The notes below the pieces were generated by a model that searched no databases, was not told the origin of the DNA, and saw only the letters and a list, made by a program, of their open reading frames with translations. Position numbers and translations under genes: made by a program. From the NCBI RefSeq assembly GCF_041146395.1, contig NC_091008.1, positions 6,027,501 to 6,091,500 of the forward strand: 64,000 nucleotides of DNA, written 5' to 3'. The DNA is from Eulemur rufifrons (lineage: Eukaryota; Chordata; Mammalia; Primates; Lemuridae). Positions 14,976-28,475 of the stretch are shown here, piece by piece. The number at the start of each line of letters is the position of its first letter. Position 1 is the stretch's first letter.

Positions 14976-16540
14976 CCCCAATGTTCCATAAATGTGATGC
15001 CTCCAATTCCACGGATTCAAACGAATAGTAATTTGCCCTCATTCAGATACTCATTGAGCACCTTCTTGGCATAGGCAAGTACTGCTGGGTAAACTTGGAG
15101 TTGAGGAGGTCTAAGGCCCGTATTTTAGCTCTTTCCCAATTTTTTCTGATGTTGACTCTGACCCATGGGTGCTCTCCTTCCAAAGCCAAAATGTATCGCC
15201 ATTAAAGAGCTCCAACCAGGCCAAGAAGTGGTACTCAGCTGAACGACCCTTAAGAGTCTTTCAGTTGCCCTGACTTTCAGTAGCCGGCTGTTTTTTCTGC
15301 CTCTCTGGCCTTCAATTTGTTACTTCTCTTCCATTTCTCTTTAACAATTTTACTAAAATTTACTTTACTTTTTATTAAATAGTAAATAAGGGTATAGTGA
15401 AGGAAAACTGTACACATAAGAAAAACACTCAATCCAATTAGTAATGCTTTTTTTTTAAAAAAAAAAAAGAATGTCTACAAAAGTTTGGTTTGAAAGTTTT
15501 AAGTGATACTATGAATTTAAATAAAATCAATAGATATCCAAAATTATAAGGCTGAATTTCAAATTGTTGTAAGCAAATCATCAAATGATACAAGGGTTTG
15601 TTAACAGGGAAACCCAATTAAGAATAAGTCATTATCCTCTTTATACTTTAATTCTAGTATCTGTTTCTTTAAACTTTGCATTGAATTACAAATCATTGTT
15701 AGAAAGTAATAAATTGAACTGCTCCAGGTATCTGTATGAAGAGGCTGAATTTAACACTGCTCATATTCTATTGTCCTTTCTCAAAACTGGAAGGATAAAT
15801 TAACTAGCACTGGAAATGGAAATGTAAAATGCAAGCAAAAATTAAAATTTTGACTCTAGCAAAGGTGTAATATTGTAAAACTTGAGAATATTTAAAGAAA
15901 TGCTTTTACTTATAACAAAAATGAGCAAGTAGACATTTCTTGCACTTTCATTAAATCAACCCAAAAATGTTCTTAACCAATGATCTGTTTTTCAAGAGAT
16001 CAAACAACAAATGCGTAAGGTTTAAAAAAAAAAAAAAAAAAAAAGGAAACCCATTTAAAGTTGATGGCACTTGTTCTGAAATTAGTGATAAATCTGTTAG
16101 ATGCAATATCTGAAACTATTTAAACTTGTCTATCTCACTGGGTACTAACAAAGCAAACCACAGAAACAGAATTTCTTTTAGAGAGTCACCTGGCAAAATC
16201 ACTACTTCTTTCTGCTATATTTTCCCACAAAAGAAGTTTAGCTTCATGGCTAACAACAAAAATACAAAAACAAACAGCACTTTAAGAAAGCTCATATGTT
16301 TCCTTTCATCAGATAAATCCCTGGCATAAGTTACTGCCCCACTGTGCAGCTCCAAGAGAAGTTTTATCCTATTGCTGAAATCTTATGAGACACACTATAC
16401 TAAAGGAACACAGAAATTAAAACTCTTAAACTTTAAATTAAAGAGAAAGGAGAAAGTTCTAATTCTAAGTGTTATAAAGGAAAAAAAAAGGCAGCTAAAT
16501 TAAACATTACATTTCACTTTTGAAAATGCAAAATAACTGA
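14976..16540. other. AT-rich unassigned stretch
   Basis: About 1.5 kb, T/A-rich, with A-tracts at 15458-15470 and 16023-16044. No coding exon or clear repeat family recognised. Confidence 0.45.
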
Positions 16541-16544
16541 AAGC

Positions 16545-16630
16545 TGCTTAAAATAGTGAAAACTGGAAACAAACTAAGTGTTCAACAATAGGGGATTGGT
16601 TTAGTTGAGAAGCAGTATAAGAGTATGTTA
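16545..16630 (+). mobile_element. Old L1 3' region fragment, sense
   Basis: 'gtgaaaactggaaacaaact' and 'tgttcaacaataggggattg' match the 'AAACTGGAAACAACC...AATAGGGGA' part of L1M elements. Probably continues at 17290. Confidence 0.6.
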
Positions 16631-16631
16631 A

Positions 16632-16960
16632 GAGCCGGGCATGGTGGCTCACGCCTGTAATCCTAGCACTCTGGGAGGCCGAGGCAGGAGGACCATTTGA
16701 GCTCAGGAGTTTGAGACCAGCCTGAGCAAGAGCGAGACCCTGGCTCTACTAAAAATAGAAAGAAATTAGCCAGACAGCTAAAATATATATAGAAAAAATT
16801 AGCCAGGCCTGGTGGCACATGCCTGTAGTCCCAGCTACTGGGGAGGCTGAGGCAGGAGGATCGCTTGAGCCCAGGAGTTGGAGGTTGCTGTGAGCGAGGC
16901 TGATGCCACGGCACTCTAGCCTGGGCAACAGAGTGAGACTGTGTCTCAAAAAAAAAAAAA
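16632..16960 (+). mobile_element. Alu, sense
   Basis: Complete dimer with a perfect 12-bp duplication aagagtatgtta at 16619-16630 and 16960-16971. Confidence 0.95.
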
Positions 16961-17049
16961 AGAGTATGTTAGGGACCCAGAGATGCCCCTATCTGGGTAG
17001 GGCAAAAAAAGTTAGAAAATACCATGCAAAGAACCAACCCAGTTTTGTA

Positions 17050-17240
17050 CAGAATAATCTTCCAGCTGCACAACTGCAGGAAAGTTACTTAATTTCGCTA
17101 AAACAGTTTTCTCCCGAGTAAAAGGGGGTACAGGAGAGTACCCCACGCCACAGGGTTGGAGTGGGGATTACAGGAGATTGTGTGTATGAGGCCACTGGCC
17201 TGTGGCCTGGGCCACAGTAAGATCAAGACCTGTTAGTTGT
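17050..17240 (+). repeat. MIR fragment, sense
   Basis: 'gaaagttacttaatttcgct', 'cgagtaaaagggggtacagg' and 'ttggagtggggattacagga' resemble a diverged MIR. Confidence 0.55.
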
Positions 17241-17289
17241 TTGTGTTACAAATACATGGGGTAAAAAAAAAAAAAAGAATTAAAGAATA

Positions 17290-17390
17290 TAATGTTAAGT
17301 GATTTTCTGGGTGGTGGGATTATAGATGATTCGTTTTACCTATACTTTTAAATTTCCATAAGTAACACATTACCTATGAGGAAAACTAAT
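17290..17390 (+). mobile_element. Old L1 3' end, sense
   Basis: 'gattttctgggtggtgggat', 'tatagatgattcg' and 'tacttttaaatttccataag' match the terminal part of L1M elements. Confidence 0.6.
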
Positions 17391-17774
17391 AAATTGGAAC
17401 ATTCCCGCAGTGATAATCCTCTTAAAAATCTACCATAGTGCTTTGTTCACAGTAAATAAATCTTGGCTGAGATGAATTGACCCTTCGGATTTCATTCAAA
17501 CAAGCTTGCCTTAGAACGTTTAAAAGTATTTAAACTCAAGGGCTACACCTGTCTATGATATTTTTATTGCGTAAAGCAAGGCAGATTTGTGCTGTTCAGC
17601 CCCATAAGAATATATGAGCCCCAATTCAAGAATATTCAGAAAGCCACTAGAACCCCCCGATCAGCAGCAGGCAGTCTATGGCGGCCCAGTTACTCCTTGT
17701 TTCCTCCCAACCTCCCAGCTCTCTCCTCCTTTTTGATTCCTTTTTTTCCCCCTCCCATAATCAAATTGCAGGGT

Positions 17775-17905
17775 CCCTTTCTACTGGACTGCAAGCCTCA
17801 AAAGCAGTAACAGTGTTTCCTTCATCTTAGCATCGATAGCACCTAGCACAGTGGCTGGGATATAGTAGTTGCTTACTTGTTTGGCAAATAAACGAATGAA
17901 TATCT
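17775..17905 (+). repeat. L2 3' end, sense
   Basis: 'ctggactgcaagcctc', 'agcacctagcacagtggctg', 'atatagtagttgctta' and 'aaacgaatgaat' match the LINE2 terminal consensus. Confidence 0.75.
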
Positions 17906-17998
17906 CACAGTAGTAGTTCAGGACAAAGGCTTCAATGCACTCATCAGAGGCTTACGTAAAGATTAGTAAGCTACTCTTTAGTTTAAAACCGTATAAAG

Positions 17999-18337
<339 letters not shown>

Positions 18338-18349
18338 AACCGTATAAAG

Positions 18350-19679
18350 TTCTGAGTAATTTTTGCTTTAAAAAAAAAAAACTCACCTCAAAGTATCACT
18401 TTAAAAAAAAAAGTTTTCATTCGTATTCCACTGTTTTAATGCATGTATGATTTCTATCATTTCCCCCCCCACCTTTTATTTAAAGTCCCACAAAAATCCC
18501 AGAGAGATTAAGTAATTTGCTCAAAGTAACACAGCTAAAAAGTTACCACTCAGACAGCCTCAGGTCTCTTGGATTTCCACGCCCGTGACCTCTCTGCGCT
18601 GCAGAAAAACATCTTCCATGGCCTTTCACCCTACCAGTTGTTGCTGTTCTAGTTATGGGAAGAACAAGTGTTTCCAATAATGCTAAGTTTCTTGCAAAGA
18701 CTTCCCAGGGCTTTTGAGATCCTGGGAGCAGAGAAACAGAACAGGGAGCAGCAACCTCAGTGTCTACGTGTTTCCCTCCAGTTTCACAGGTCAGTCAGCT
18801 TTACTTAAAAATGAAACTAAAGAAACCAAATTAAATATTAACTTGAAAAAAAAAAAAAAAACACTTCAACCAGGAGACTGCTGAAAAGAATATCAGCAGA
18901 CCAAGGAAGGAAAGGGCTATAAAAAGGAAATTTTGCACTACTTCTTAAAAAAAAAAAAAAAAGGTAAAAGTTAGAGATCTTCCCACACATCGTTTTTCCT
19001 GCAAATTCTGAGTTGTCACTTTCAGCGGCTGTTCCACATTGTTTAAACAGTGACTGGCAGCTCCCACGACACAGGACGGAAACCGAAAACCTTCTCAGGT
19101 ATCCACAGTGAAATGTTTAACAGGCTGGAAACATCACTGCCCAGGCCAGGGAACTTGCCAAAGCATTTCACATGCTAACCCTCAGCCTCTCAGCCTTACA
19201 AGAGGGAAATTCTTTGGAAATTAATTGGTTATTACCGAAGCCAGCCGGGACATACTAATATGTACATATAAACAGCTACAATTTGGGGGAGTCTGCTTTG
19301 TACCAGCAATCGTGATGGATCTTTTTCGCCTTGATCCTCACTATTCACCCTTAGCTGATCCTCAGTATCATCCGAAGGAGTTACAATCCCATCCTCCTGG
19401 TTCCGAATGTTTCATGCGCCCCAAGGACCCACCCACCGTTAATAGCTGAGACTGGGAGGGAAACCAAGGACTTGAAAAGTTCAGGAGAGACTCAAAATCC
19501 ACACGCCAAACCCAGCGACACTGAACAGTCGAATCTCGGCGACTGTCAACACACACGTGAACATGATCTTGAGGTCATTGGAGAGCAGGCAAGACTAGAG
19601 ACAGAGGGATGGCAAAAGAAATAAATAAAAGATGGCAATAAGACGTGACATTTGAGTCAGTTTCAAGACGCAGCCGGGG
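18350..19679. other. Unassigned stretch left of the orphan CpG island
   Basis: Three A-tracts (18371-18382, 18845-18861, 18946-18962). If the island transcribes leftwards this is the first intron. No exon recognised. Confidence 0.45.
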
Positions 19680-20199
19680 GTGGGGGGGGGGTTAACGACG
19701 GCCAGGGGTCCACTCCGAGAAGGCAAGTGTCCCCTTCCTTGGGGACAGCAGCTCGGGGTGCCGGTGTGGGCGGCCTGGGGCCGGGCTGTTACTGTTTTCA
19801 CACATCATCATAAGTGCCTGCCCCCACCCCACCCCCCAGAACCACAACAAAACCCGCACCCAAAACAAAAGGAAGCCCGGTCCCCCCTTCTGCAGCCCCC
19901 GAAGCCCCCGGTGTGGCCGGGTCCCGGCAACGCCAGCCCCGAGTTGCTGGCGACGGGCTGCCAATGAATGAGCCCAAGCCACACGTCCCTGCCGCGGCGA
20001 CACAGCGAGGAAGGATGCGCCGGGCCGGGCGGGCGGGGGCCGGATGGGAGCCACGTCCCCGGGTCGCCGCGTCCCTCCCGCGCCCGCGGCCCGTCCTCCT
20101 CCCGCGCCCGCGCGCTGCTCACCGCTCGCGGCCGGCGGGGACGCTCGCGGCCCCCGGGCCGTCGCTCCCGGGAAGGGGGTCCCGCCGGGGACCCCGGGC

Positions 20200-20217
20200 G
20201 CCGCCGCCGCCGCCGCC
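20200..20217 (+). repeat. (GCC)6 triplet run
   Basis: Six GCC triplets in the orphan CpG island. On the minus strand they read as a polyalanine stretch after a TTG, not an ATG, so I do not call a protein start here. Confidence 0.85.
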
Positions 20218-20414
20218 AAGTTGGCTGCGGTCGCGCCCTCCCGCGCCAGGGGAGGCCGCCGTCCGGGGTCCCCAGGCCGCTGTCGGCGGCGCTGCGGCGC
20301 GGGCCGGGCTCGGGCGCCCAGGGCGGGTCCCCCCGGCGGGCCGCGGCCCCGCGCCCGCTCCCTGCGCGCGCCCGGCGTCGCCCGTCCCCTCGCCCCCGCG
20401 CGGGCTCCAGGCCG

Positions 20415-20421
20415 TGACTCA
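20415..20421. promoter_or_regulatory. AP-1 (TRE) motif overlapping a candidate minus-strand splice donor
   Basis: An exact TGACTCA, the palindromic-type TPA response element. On the minus strand the same bases form GTGAGTCA, a near-ideal 5' splice site, so only one of the two readings may be functional. Confidence 0.4.
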
Positions 20422-20773
20422 CCGCCCGGGCCGCGGCGCCCGCTGCCGACACGGTGGCCCTGGCGGCGCGCGGCCGAGTTGGGGACGCCCGCGCGACCTC
20501 CCGGCCGAGCCCCTGCCCGGGGCGGCGAAGGTGGCGGGGCCGGCGCGGAGCGGATCCCGCGGCGGGGACAGGTCGGCCCGGAGAGCGCGCGGGGCGGCTC
20601 CCTGCAACTTTCAGGGGTGGGGCTGGCAGGGCCCCGCCGCCCCCGCGCTCCGCGGGTTTCGGACGCCGCCGCTTCCTGGCGCGGGTGTGAGCGGCTCGCG
20701 GCGCCGCGGCGGTGTCCCCGGGCCCGGGGCGGGGAGGTGGGTGTCCCCGAGCCCGCGGCGCGGCCCGGCGAGG

Positions 20774-20780
20774 TGACTCA
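20774..20780. promoter_or_regulatory. AP-1 (TRE) motif in the orphan CpG island
   Basis: A second exact TGACTCA, 359 bases from the first, in the GC-rich core of the island. A 7-mer match alone is weak evidence, but the core is GC-rich enough that two copies by chance is less expected than elsewhere. Confidence 0.4.
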
Positions 20781-20960
20781 TCGGGCCGCACGGGGCGCGC
20801 CAGGTGCGAGCTGGAGCCGGGCCGAGCCGCGGAGGCTGAGGTCGCCTCTCCCGGCGCGCCCGGCCGGCCGCCGTGTCGCTTGTCCCGTTCATCCATTTGC
20901 TTCTCATCAGGGCTGGGAAACGGGAACCAGAATAAGCAGCGCCCAGAGCAGCGCTTTGCT

Positions 20961-22733
<1,773 letters not shown>

Positions 22734-23034
22734 GGCGCCAAATGCTCTGAGGGAGAAAAAAGGGCTAATAGATAAGTATAACATGTTCTTGCCAATTGTG
22801 CATACTGGAAATCAAGTTTTACAGATATCTCTTTGGTTTGATAAAATATACCGAAGTTAGGAAAACATCTATGGGGCTTATCCTCCCGTAACTACTCCTG
22901 CTCTGAATATGCCTAAACATACCAACACATTTTTCTTGAGTTGCCACTTTGTGCCCATGGTTGTTTAAGAATCACCAAGTGTACTTTAAATAAACCTATG
23001 TCTCAGCAATGGGAAAGGTGTTTTTTTTTTTTCT

Positions 23035-23310
23035 TTAATTTTGCATGAGGATGTTTATTGCAGCATTATTTATAATTTTCCCTGGATCCAACATGGTGCC
23101 TGGCGCGCAATCATTGAGTGAGTGAATCAATGAACAAATGAGCAAGCTTTAAGGAACAAACTGATAACGAGATCGCTCTGTGTGACGGGATACTATGTAG
23201 CCAATTTAAAAGCAAAAAATACTTCCATAGGCTCTGACTTAGAAAACTGCTCTTGTCAAGTGAAAAATAGAAGCAGAAAACATACATATACACCATTGTC
23301 ATGAAATAAG
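23035..23310 (+). mobile_element. Old L1 3' region, sense, interrupted
   Basis: 'gatgtttattgcagcattat', 'ttataattttccctgg', then 'gggatactatgtagccaatt' and 'tcttgtcaagtgaaaaatag' follow the L1M 3' order, with about 90 unrelated bases between. Confidence 0.6.
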
Positions 23311-23609
23311 TACTACTCCCTCCAAAAAATTCCATAATCAAACCATATATTACTTCTTGGCAGTGAGACACAGGGCAGAGTGTGAGAAGGATTACTCGCA
23401 TTACTGTTTTCCAGTGAGCCTCCATTACTTTTGTAATTAAAAACAATACAAGCAATATTAGAACTTGGAAGCCAGTAATACAATGAGTCCTTGCCATCAG
23501 GTAGATTACTGTCTAGTTGGAGAGAGAAAACCACCCCAAACAACTAGAAGTTAAGGCTGCAGACCCTCTGGATTTGGGGTTGTAGATATTCACCCTTTGC
23601 CAGGCCCAT

Positions 23610-23880
23610 CCAAAGAGCAAACACCTATCATTTATTGAGTACTTATTGTATGCCAAGGACTATGCACATGCCTTTACCTATATTCTCATTTAATCTTTCC
23701 AGCCACCTTCTGGGGTAGGTACTCATAATAACGTCCACCACGTAAGAAGAAACCAAAGAGAAGCAAGATTGTCATTTACCCAAGATCATACTCAAGTAAA
23801 TGACATCATTAGGATATAAATCCAGGACATTTTGCCTTCAAAGTTCATACTTTGACCACCGTTCCTTAAATTGCATCTAC
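23610..23880 (-). repeat. MIR element, antisense
   Basis: 'tattgagtacttattgtatg', 'ccaaggactatgcacatgcc', 'attctcatttaatctttcca', 'tggggtaggtactc' and 'tttacccaagatcatactca' match antisense MIR end to end. Confidence 0.85.
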
Positions 23881-24357
23881 ACTAATATAACTCTTTTGCT
23901 TAACAATACTCTTTTTTAAAAAAAATGTTTATTTTAAACTTTACCGAAAAAGCAAATTAATATGTTACCATAATATAGGGCAACTGGCAAATAAAGAAAA
24001 ATATAACCGTTATAGATGAGTCTCATTCTGATTTTTTAAAATTTAGCACTACATGATCTGCTTTTTCCTATTAGTGGCTCCATGATGTGCCAAAAAATGT
24101 GTGTCTGTGTGTATATTCACGCATGTGTTTCAAATTTAGTGTCTCCAAAATCTAGTAGTCTGTTCATTTCGGAGCAGTTTAGTACAATAGTTTTACATTT
24201 TTCTATTAATGAAAACCCTCGGACTATTTTTCTTTACACTTAGCATCTACTACGCTATGAATACAAATGTCCGATATTAAATAAAAGCATTCTGGGTTTT
24301 CAGAAAAGTAAATGAAATGTGCCATGTGCCGCAGCTTATTAACATTATTGTCCACGT
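23881..24357. other. AT-rich unassigned stretch
   Basis: No exon or repeat family recognised; short tgtgtctgtgtgt run near 24100. Confidence 0.4.
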
Positions 24358-24360
24358 TAC

Positions 24361-24718
24361 TTTTATTTTTTTTTCTTTTTCTTTTTTTTTTTTTTTTTGA
24401 GACAGAGTCTCACTCTGTTGCCCAGGCTAGAGTGAGTGCCGTGGCATCAGCCTCGCTCACAGCAACCTCAAACTCCTGGGCTCAAGTGATCCTCCTGCCT
24501 CAGCCTCCCGAGTAGCTGGGACTACAGGCATGTGCCACCATGCCCAGCTAATTTTTTTCTATATATATTTTTAGCTGTCCAGATCATTTTTCTATTTTTA
24601 GTAGAGACGGGGGTCTCACTCTTGCTCAGGCTGGTCTCGAACTCCTGACCTCGAGCGATCCTCCCGCCTCGGCCTCCCAGAGTGCTAGGATGACAGGCAT
24701 GAGCCACCGCACCCAGCC
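24361..24718 (-). mobile_element. Alu with CACT duplication, antisense
   Basis: Long T/C-interrupted tail (24361-24398), inverted dimer ending ccgcacccagcc. Confidence 0.95.
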
Positions 24719-25205
24719 TAGTACGCATTTTTGTTAACAAAAAATCCCTTACTTGCCATTCTCACAGAATAAACGGGGAGCAAATATCTCAGTAATATCT
24801 AGAATGGGTCTACGCTGAGCCCCCTTGACGTGGCTTCCCCGGGTCAGAGCAGGCGTGTGACAAAATGAAGGTGACGGTGTGAAGGTCCATCTGGGGAAGT
24901 AAAGGGAGGGAGCAGAAATGACAGGGTCGTGGGAGTGTCTTGTCCACGACTGGTGCTGATGGGGAGGACCTGGCAAAGCAGGTGATGCGGAGAGATGAGG
25001 GGGAGGACAGTCGGTAGACACGTCAGGAGGGGAAATATCCAGAACACAGAGGGAAGCCACCGTCGAGGACGTGGGAAGGGACAACTCCAACACAACAGGA
25101 GGGAAAAGGAGAGAGGAAAAAGCATGAGAGTGGGCAGCGGTGATGGCGGATTGCTTGTAGAAAGCTGGAAAGGTTCCTGTCTGCGTTCGCATTTTTCTGC
25201 TAGTT
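24719..25205. other. Purine-rich unassigned stretch
   Basis: G/A-rich on the plus strand. Open frames on the minus strand (24749-25243) are low-complexity Ser/Pro/Leu-rich and not recognised. Together with 25800-26229 it flanks an MLT1 LTR, so it could be an older interrupted repeat. Confidence 0.4.
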
Positions 25206-25212
25206 AGGACGT

Positions 25213-25790
25213 GTGTATCAGTCTTCAGTTGCTGCTGTAACAAGCAATCCCGAACTCACCAGCCTGGACCAACACACGTGTCATCTCACGGTTCTGCAAG
25301 TCATGAGTCCCCCAGACTTCTCTGCTGCTTTCTCATCTCCAGGTTCCCCAAGGCCAGAGTCGAGGTGCTGGCTGGACAGGGGGGCTGTCTCAGGAGGCTC
25401 TGAGGAGTGTCCAGACCTATCCTGGTGGTCAGCAGAATCCAGCTGCTTCCAGCTGCGGGACCACGGTTCCCATGCCCTGCGGCTGTCAGCTGGGGGGCTC
25501 CTAGAAGCATCTTCCAGATCCTGTAACAGCCTGTGGAATCCTCTCGCACTTGGGATCTTTCTGACTTCTGCTGCGTCCCTGTCCCGTGGCTGGAGAACAT
25601 TCTCTGTTTTTAAGGGTTCATGTGATCCGATCGGGCCCACTCGGATAATTCAGGCTAATCTTGCCATTTGAGAGTCCATAATCTTAATTACACCTCTGGG
25701 TCCCTTTGGCCAGGCAATATAATGCCTCCTTAGGTTTCAGGAGTTTGGGTGTGGACAACTTTGGGCGCTAATTCTTTCGACCACAAATTG
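25213..25790 (-). mobile_element. MLT1-type (MaLR) solo LTR, antisense
   Basis: 'gtgtatcagtcttcagttgc', 'tgctgtaacaa', 'catctcacggttctgcaagt', 'gggcccactcggataattca', 'ggctaatcttgcc' and 'gtgtggacaactttggg' give the antisense LTR order from end to end. No internal gag-pol sequence is next to it. Confidence 0.75.
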
Positions 25791-26229
25791 ACATCATCGA
25801 CTGAGAATAAGGAAGTGGAACGGATGGGAAGTTGTAGAAACAATGGAAACGGTTTGAAGTAACCATTCTGGAGAGTAAGAACAAGACCTGACTAGGGAAG
25901 CTTCGTAAAATGGACAGATGGCCCTGAAGGCGGAAGTGGAGTCATCCCAGGGCACTTTCTCCGGCCGCTCTCTGCCACCGGGGATGGCACAGAGGTTGGG
26001 GGGCACGGCCGGAACAGGTGGACAAAGGCGAGAGGGGGTCCAGGGTGACATCAATGACACAATGGACAAGGGAACAAACAATGACAGGGTGAGAAGCAAA
26101 TAGAGGAAGGGACTGATCAATAAAGGAAAAGAGGACCAATGGCTTGGAGATCCCGAAGACGCTGCGGAACATACGAGCCAGGGTGACGGGTGGAAGAATG
26201 TAGACGCATAAGAGATCAAGTGGTAGAAT
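25791..26229. other. Unassigned purine-rich stretch
   Basis: Similar composition to 24719-25205. The minus-strand 141-codon frame is not recognised. Confidence 0.4.
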
Positions 26230-26241
26230 TTATTATTTCTT

Positions 26242-26905
<664 letters not shown>

Positions 26906-28117
26906 GAGTTTGCGACGCTAAACTAGAGATTCCAGCGACCCGTGAGAAGGGCTGGGGAGCAACAGGTAGAGTTGGGGGGATCAGAGGAAACCGGGGATCA
27001 GGGAAAGCAGTGTCTGGAGGCGGGGTACGCATATGAGTGGAGGGGGGAAGGTTTTCCTCTTGAACCCACCCCCCTCCCTTCTGGAGCTGACAGCCTTTCC
27101 GGAAGCCGGGGCCATCCAGGGAAGGGGGTCACATGGAATGCCACTCAAGGCTGGGATGGAGACATGCTTATTTAGCACGATAAAGTTCAGCTCTGTCAAA
27201 AGGAGGATAATCTTGGCAGTGCAAGGGGGTCTCATTTCATATTTGCTTTTCCATTTGGAGAAAACGACTGTGAGGATCCCTGCCCATCCCCCCTTCCTCC
27301 CTCGGGATCTAAAGACCGCTAACCTCCCGCACTTAGACATACATGACAATGCATGACCAGCTATGACACATGTGGGAATAGGGGTGGGAGGACACAGGTT
27401 AAAAAGCTCTGGGCAGATCTTCTTGGGGAAGACGGACAGATTCCAGCAGGGGCAGCGGTTGGAGGGCCACACTCTGCTGATCAAGGGCGGAGGCCGCGGG
27501 GGTCTGTGGCCATTTGGATTTCCAACGTGAGTCCAGGCCCAGGTGACAGCAGGAGAGTCCCAGAAATGGTGGAAGAGACAGTCCCATCAGTCTTTCCCGG
27601 GTCCCACAGGAGACACAGCCTGGGCATGGAACAGGCGGTTAGAACAGCACAGAGACCCGCCACGCAGCGGGGTCCGGCTGGTTGAAACACAGGGCTGGAA
27701 CCGGAACTGAGCCTGTGCCAACCTCCCGCATGCTGTGTGTGCTTGACGGGCTCAGTCTGAGATTGCGTTGCTTTCCCTGTAGGACTCACGGCCACCATAA
27801 CGGGGTAAGCGCTGGGGCCACGTGAGACGTGGCAGACACAGTCCTGAGAGCCCCCCTGGAGGGCGGGGGGGACAGACGCCTCCGAAAATCCAGCAGCAGC
27901 AAAAAGAAGGAGAACTGCGTGTGGACGACGATTTGATTCCCAGGGAGATTCGCGGGGGGCAGCGTGGCCTGGACTAGCCAGCGTCCCGAGACTCACCCCA
28001 GGGAGCAGCGCACACATCCTCCTGCTCACAGTGCATTAGGACTCTGCGTGTGATCAGATCACCCTATTCCAACGCAGCCTTGAACTGCACACTAAAACAG
28101 ACTTTTTTTTCTAATTT
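26906..28117. other. Unassigned stretch with overlapping long frames
   Basis: Moderately GC-rich. Minus-strand frames of 167 and 182 codons (26981-27484, 27481-28029) overlap plus-strand frames. No domain, no signal peptide pattern, no flanking splice structure that convinces me. Possible old LTR. Confidence 0.35.
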
Positions 28118-28130
28118 AAAATACAAAGGA

Positions 28131-28462
28131 GGCCGGGCGCGGTGGCTCACACCTGTCATCCTAGCCCTCTGGGAGGCTGAGGCGGGAGGATCGCTCGAGG
28201 TCAGGAGTTCGAGGCCAGCCTGAGCAAGAGCGAGACCCCATCTCTACTAAAAATAGAAAAGAAATGATATGGACAGCTAAAAATATATATAGAAAAAAAA
28301 TAGCCAGGCGTGGTGGCGCATGCCTGTAGTCCCAGCTACTCGGGAGACTGAGACAGGAGGATCGCTTGAGCCCAGGAGTCTGAGGTTGCTGTGAGCTAGG
28401 CTGATGCCACGGCACTCTAGCCCGGGCAAAAGAGCGAGACTCTGTCTCAAATAAAATAAAAT
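28131..28462 (+). mobile_element. Alu, sense
   Basis: Perfect 13-bp duplication aaaatacaaagga at 28118-28130 and 28463-28475; AAAAT-repeat tail. Confidence 0.95.
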
Positions 28463-28475
28463 AAAATACAAAGGA

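Larger units (their letters stand above)
19680..20960. promoter_or_regulatory. Orphan CpG island, probable promoter of an unnamed transcript
   Basis: About 1.3 kb of very GC-rich DNA with dense CpG, GC boxes (for example near 20727) and no TATA box, in an otherwise AT-rich, repeat-rich region. No convincing start codon with conserved coding is visible. A strong splice-donor-like sequence, GGCG then GTGAGTCA, occurs on the minus strand at 20422 and a second (GCG then GTGAGC) near 20120. This fits a non-coding first exon transcribed leftwards. In human the gene divergent to PAPSS1 is SGMS2, with non-coding 5' exons, which would have this orientation. However, my recollection of the human spacing is about 100 kb against 32 kb here, so an unannotated non-coding transcript is equally possible. 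Confidence 0.7.

Noticed and set aside
19808..20896. 362-codon minus-strand and 320-codon plus-strand frames across the orphan CpG island
   Set aside because: Both strands and several frames are open at once because GC-rich DNA has few stops. Composition is Arg/Pro/Gly/Ala-rich with no domain; the polyalanine frame starts at TTG.
27481..28029. 182-codon minus-strand frame
   Set aside because: No domain recognised, opposed plus-strand frame, composition fits non-coding GC-rich DNA or an old LTR.
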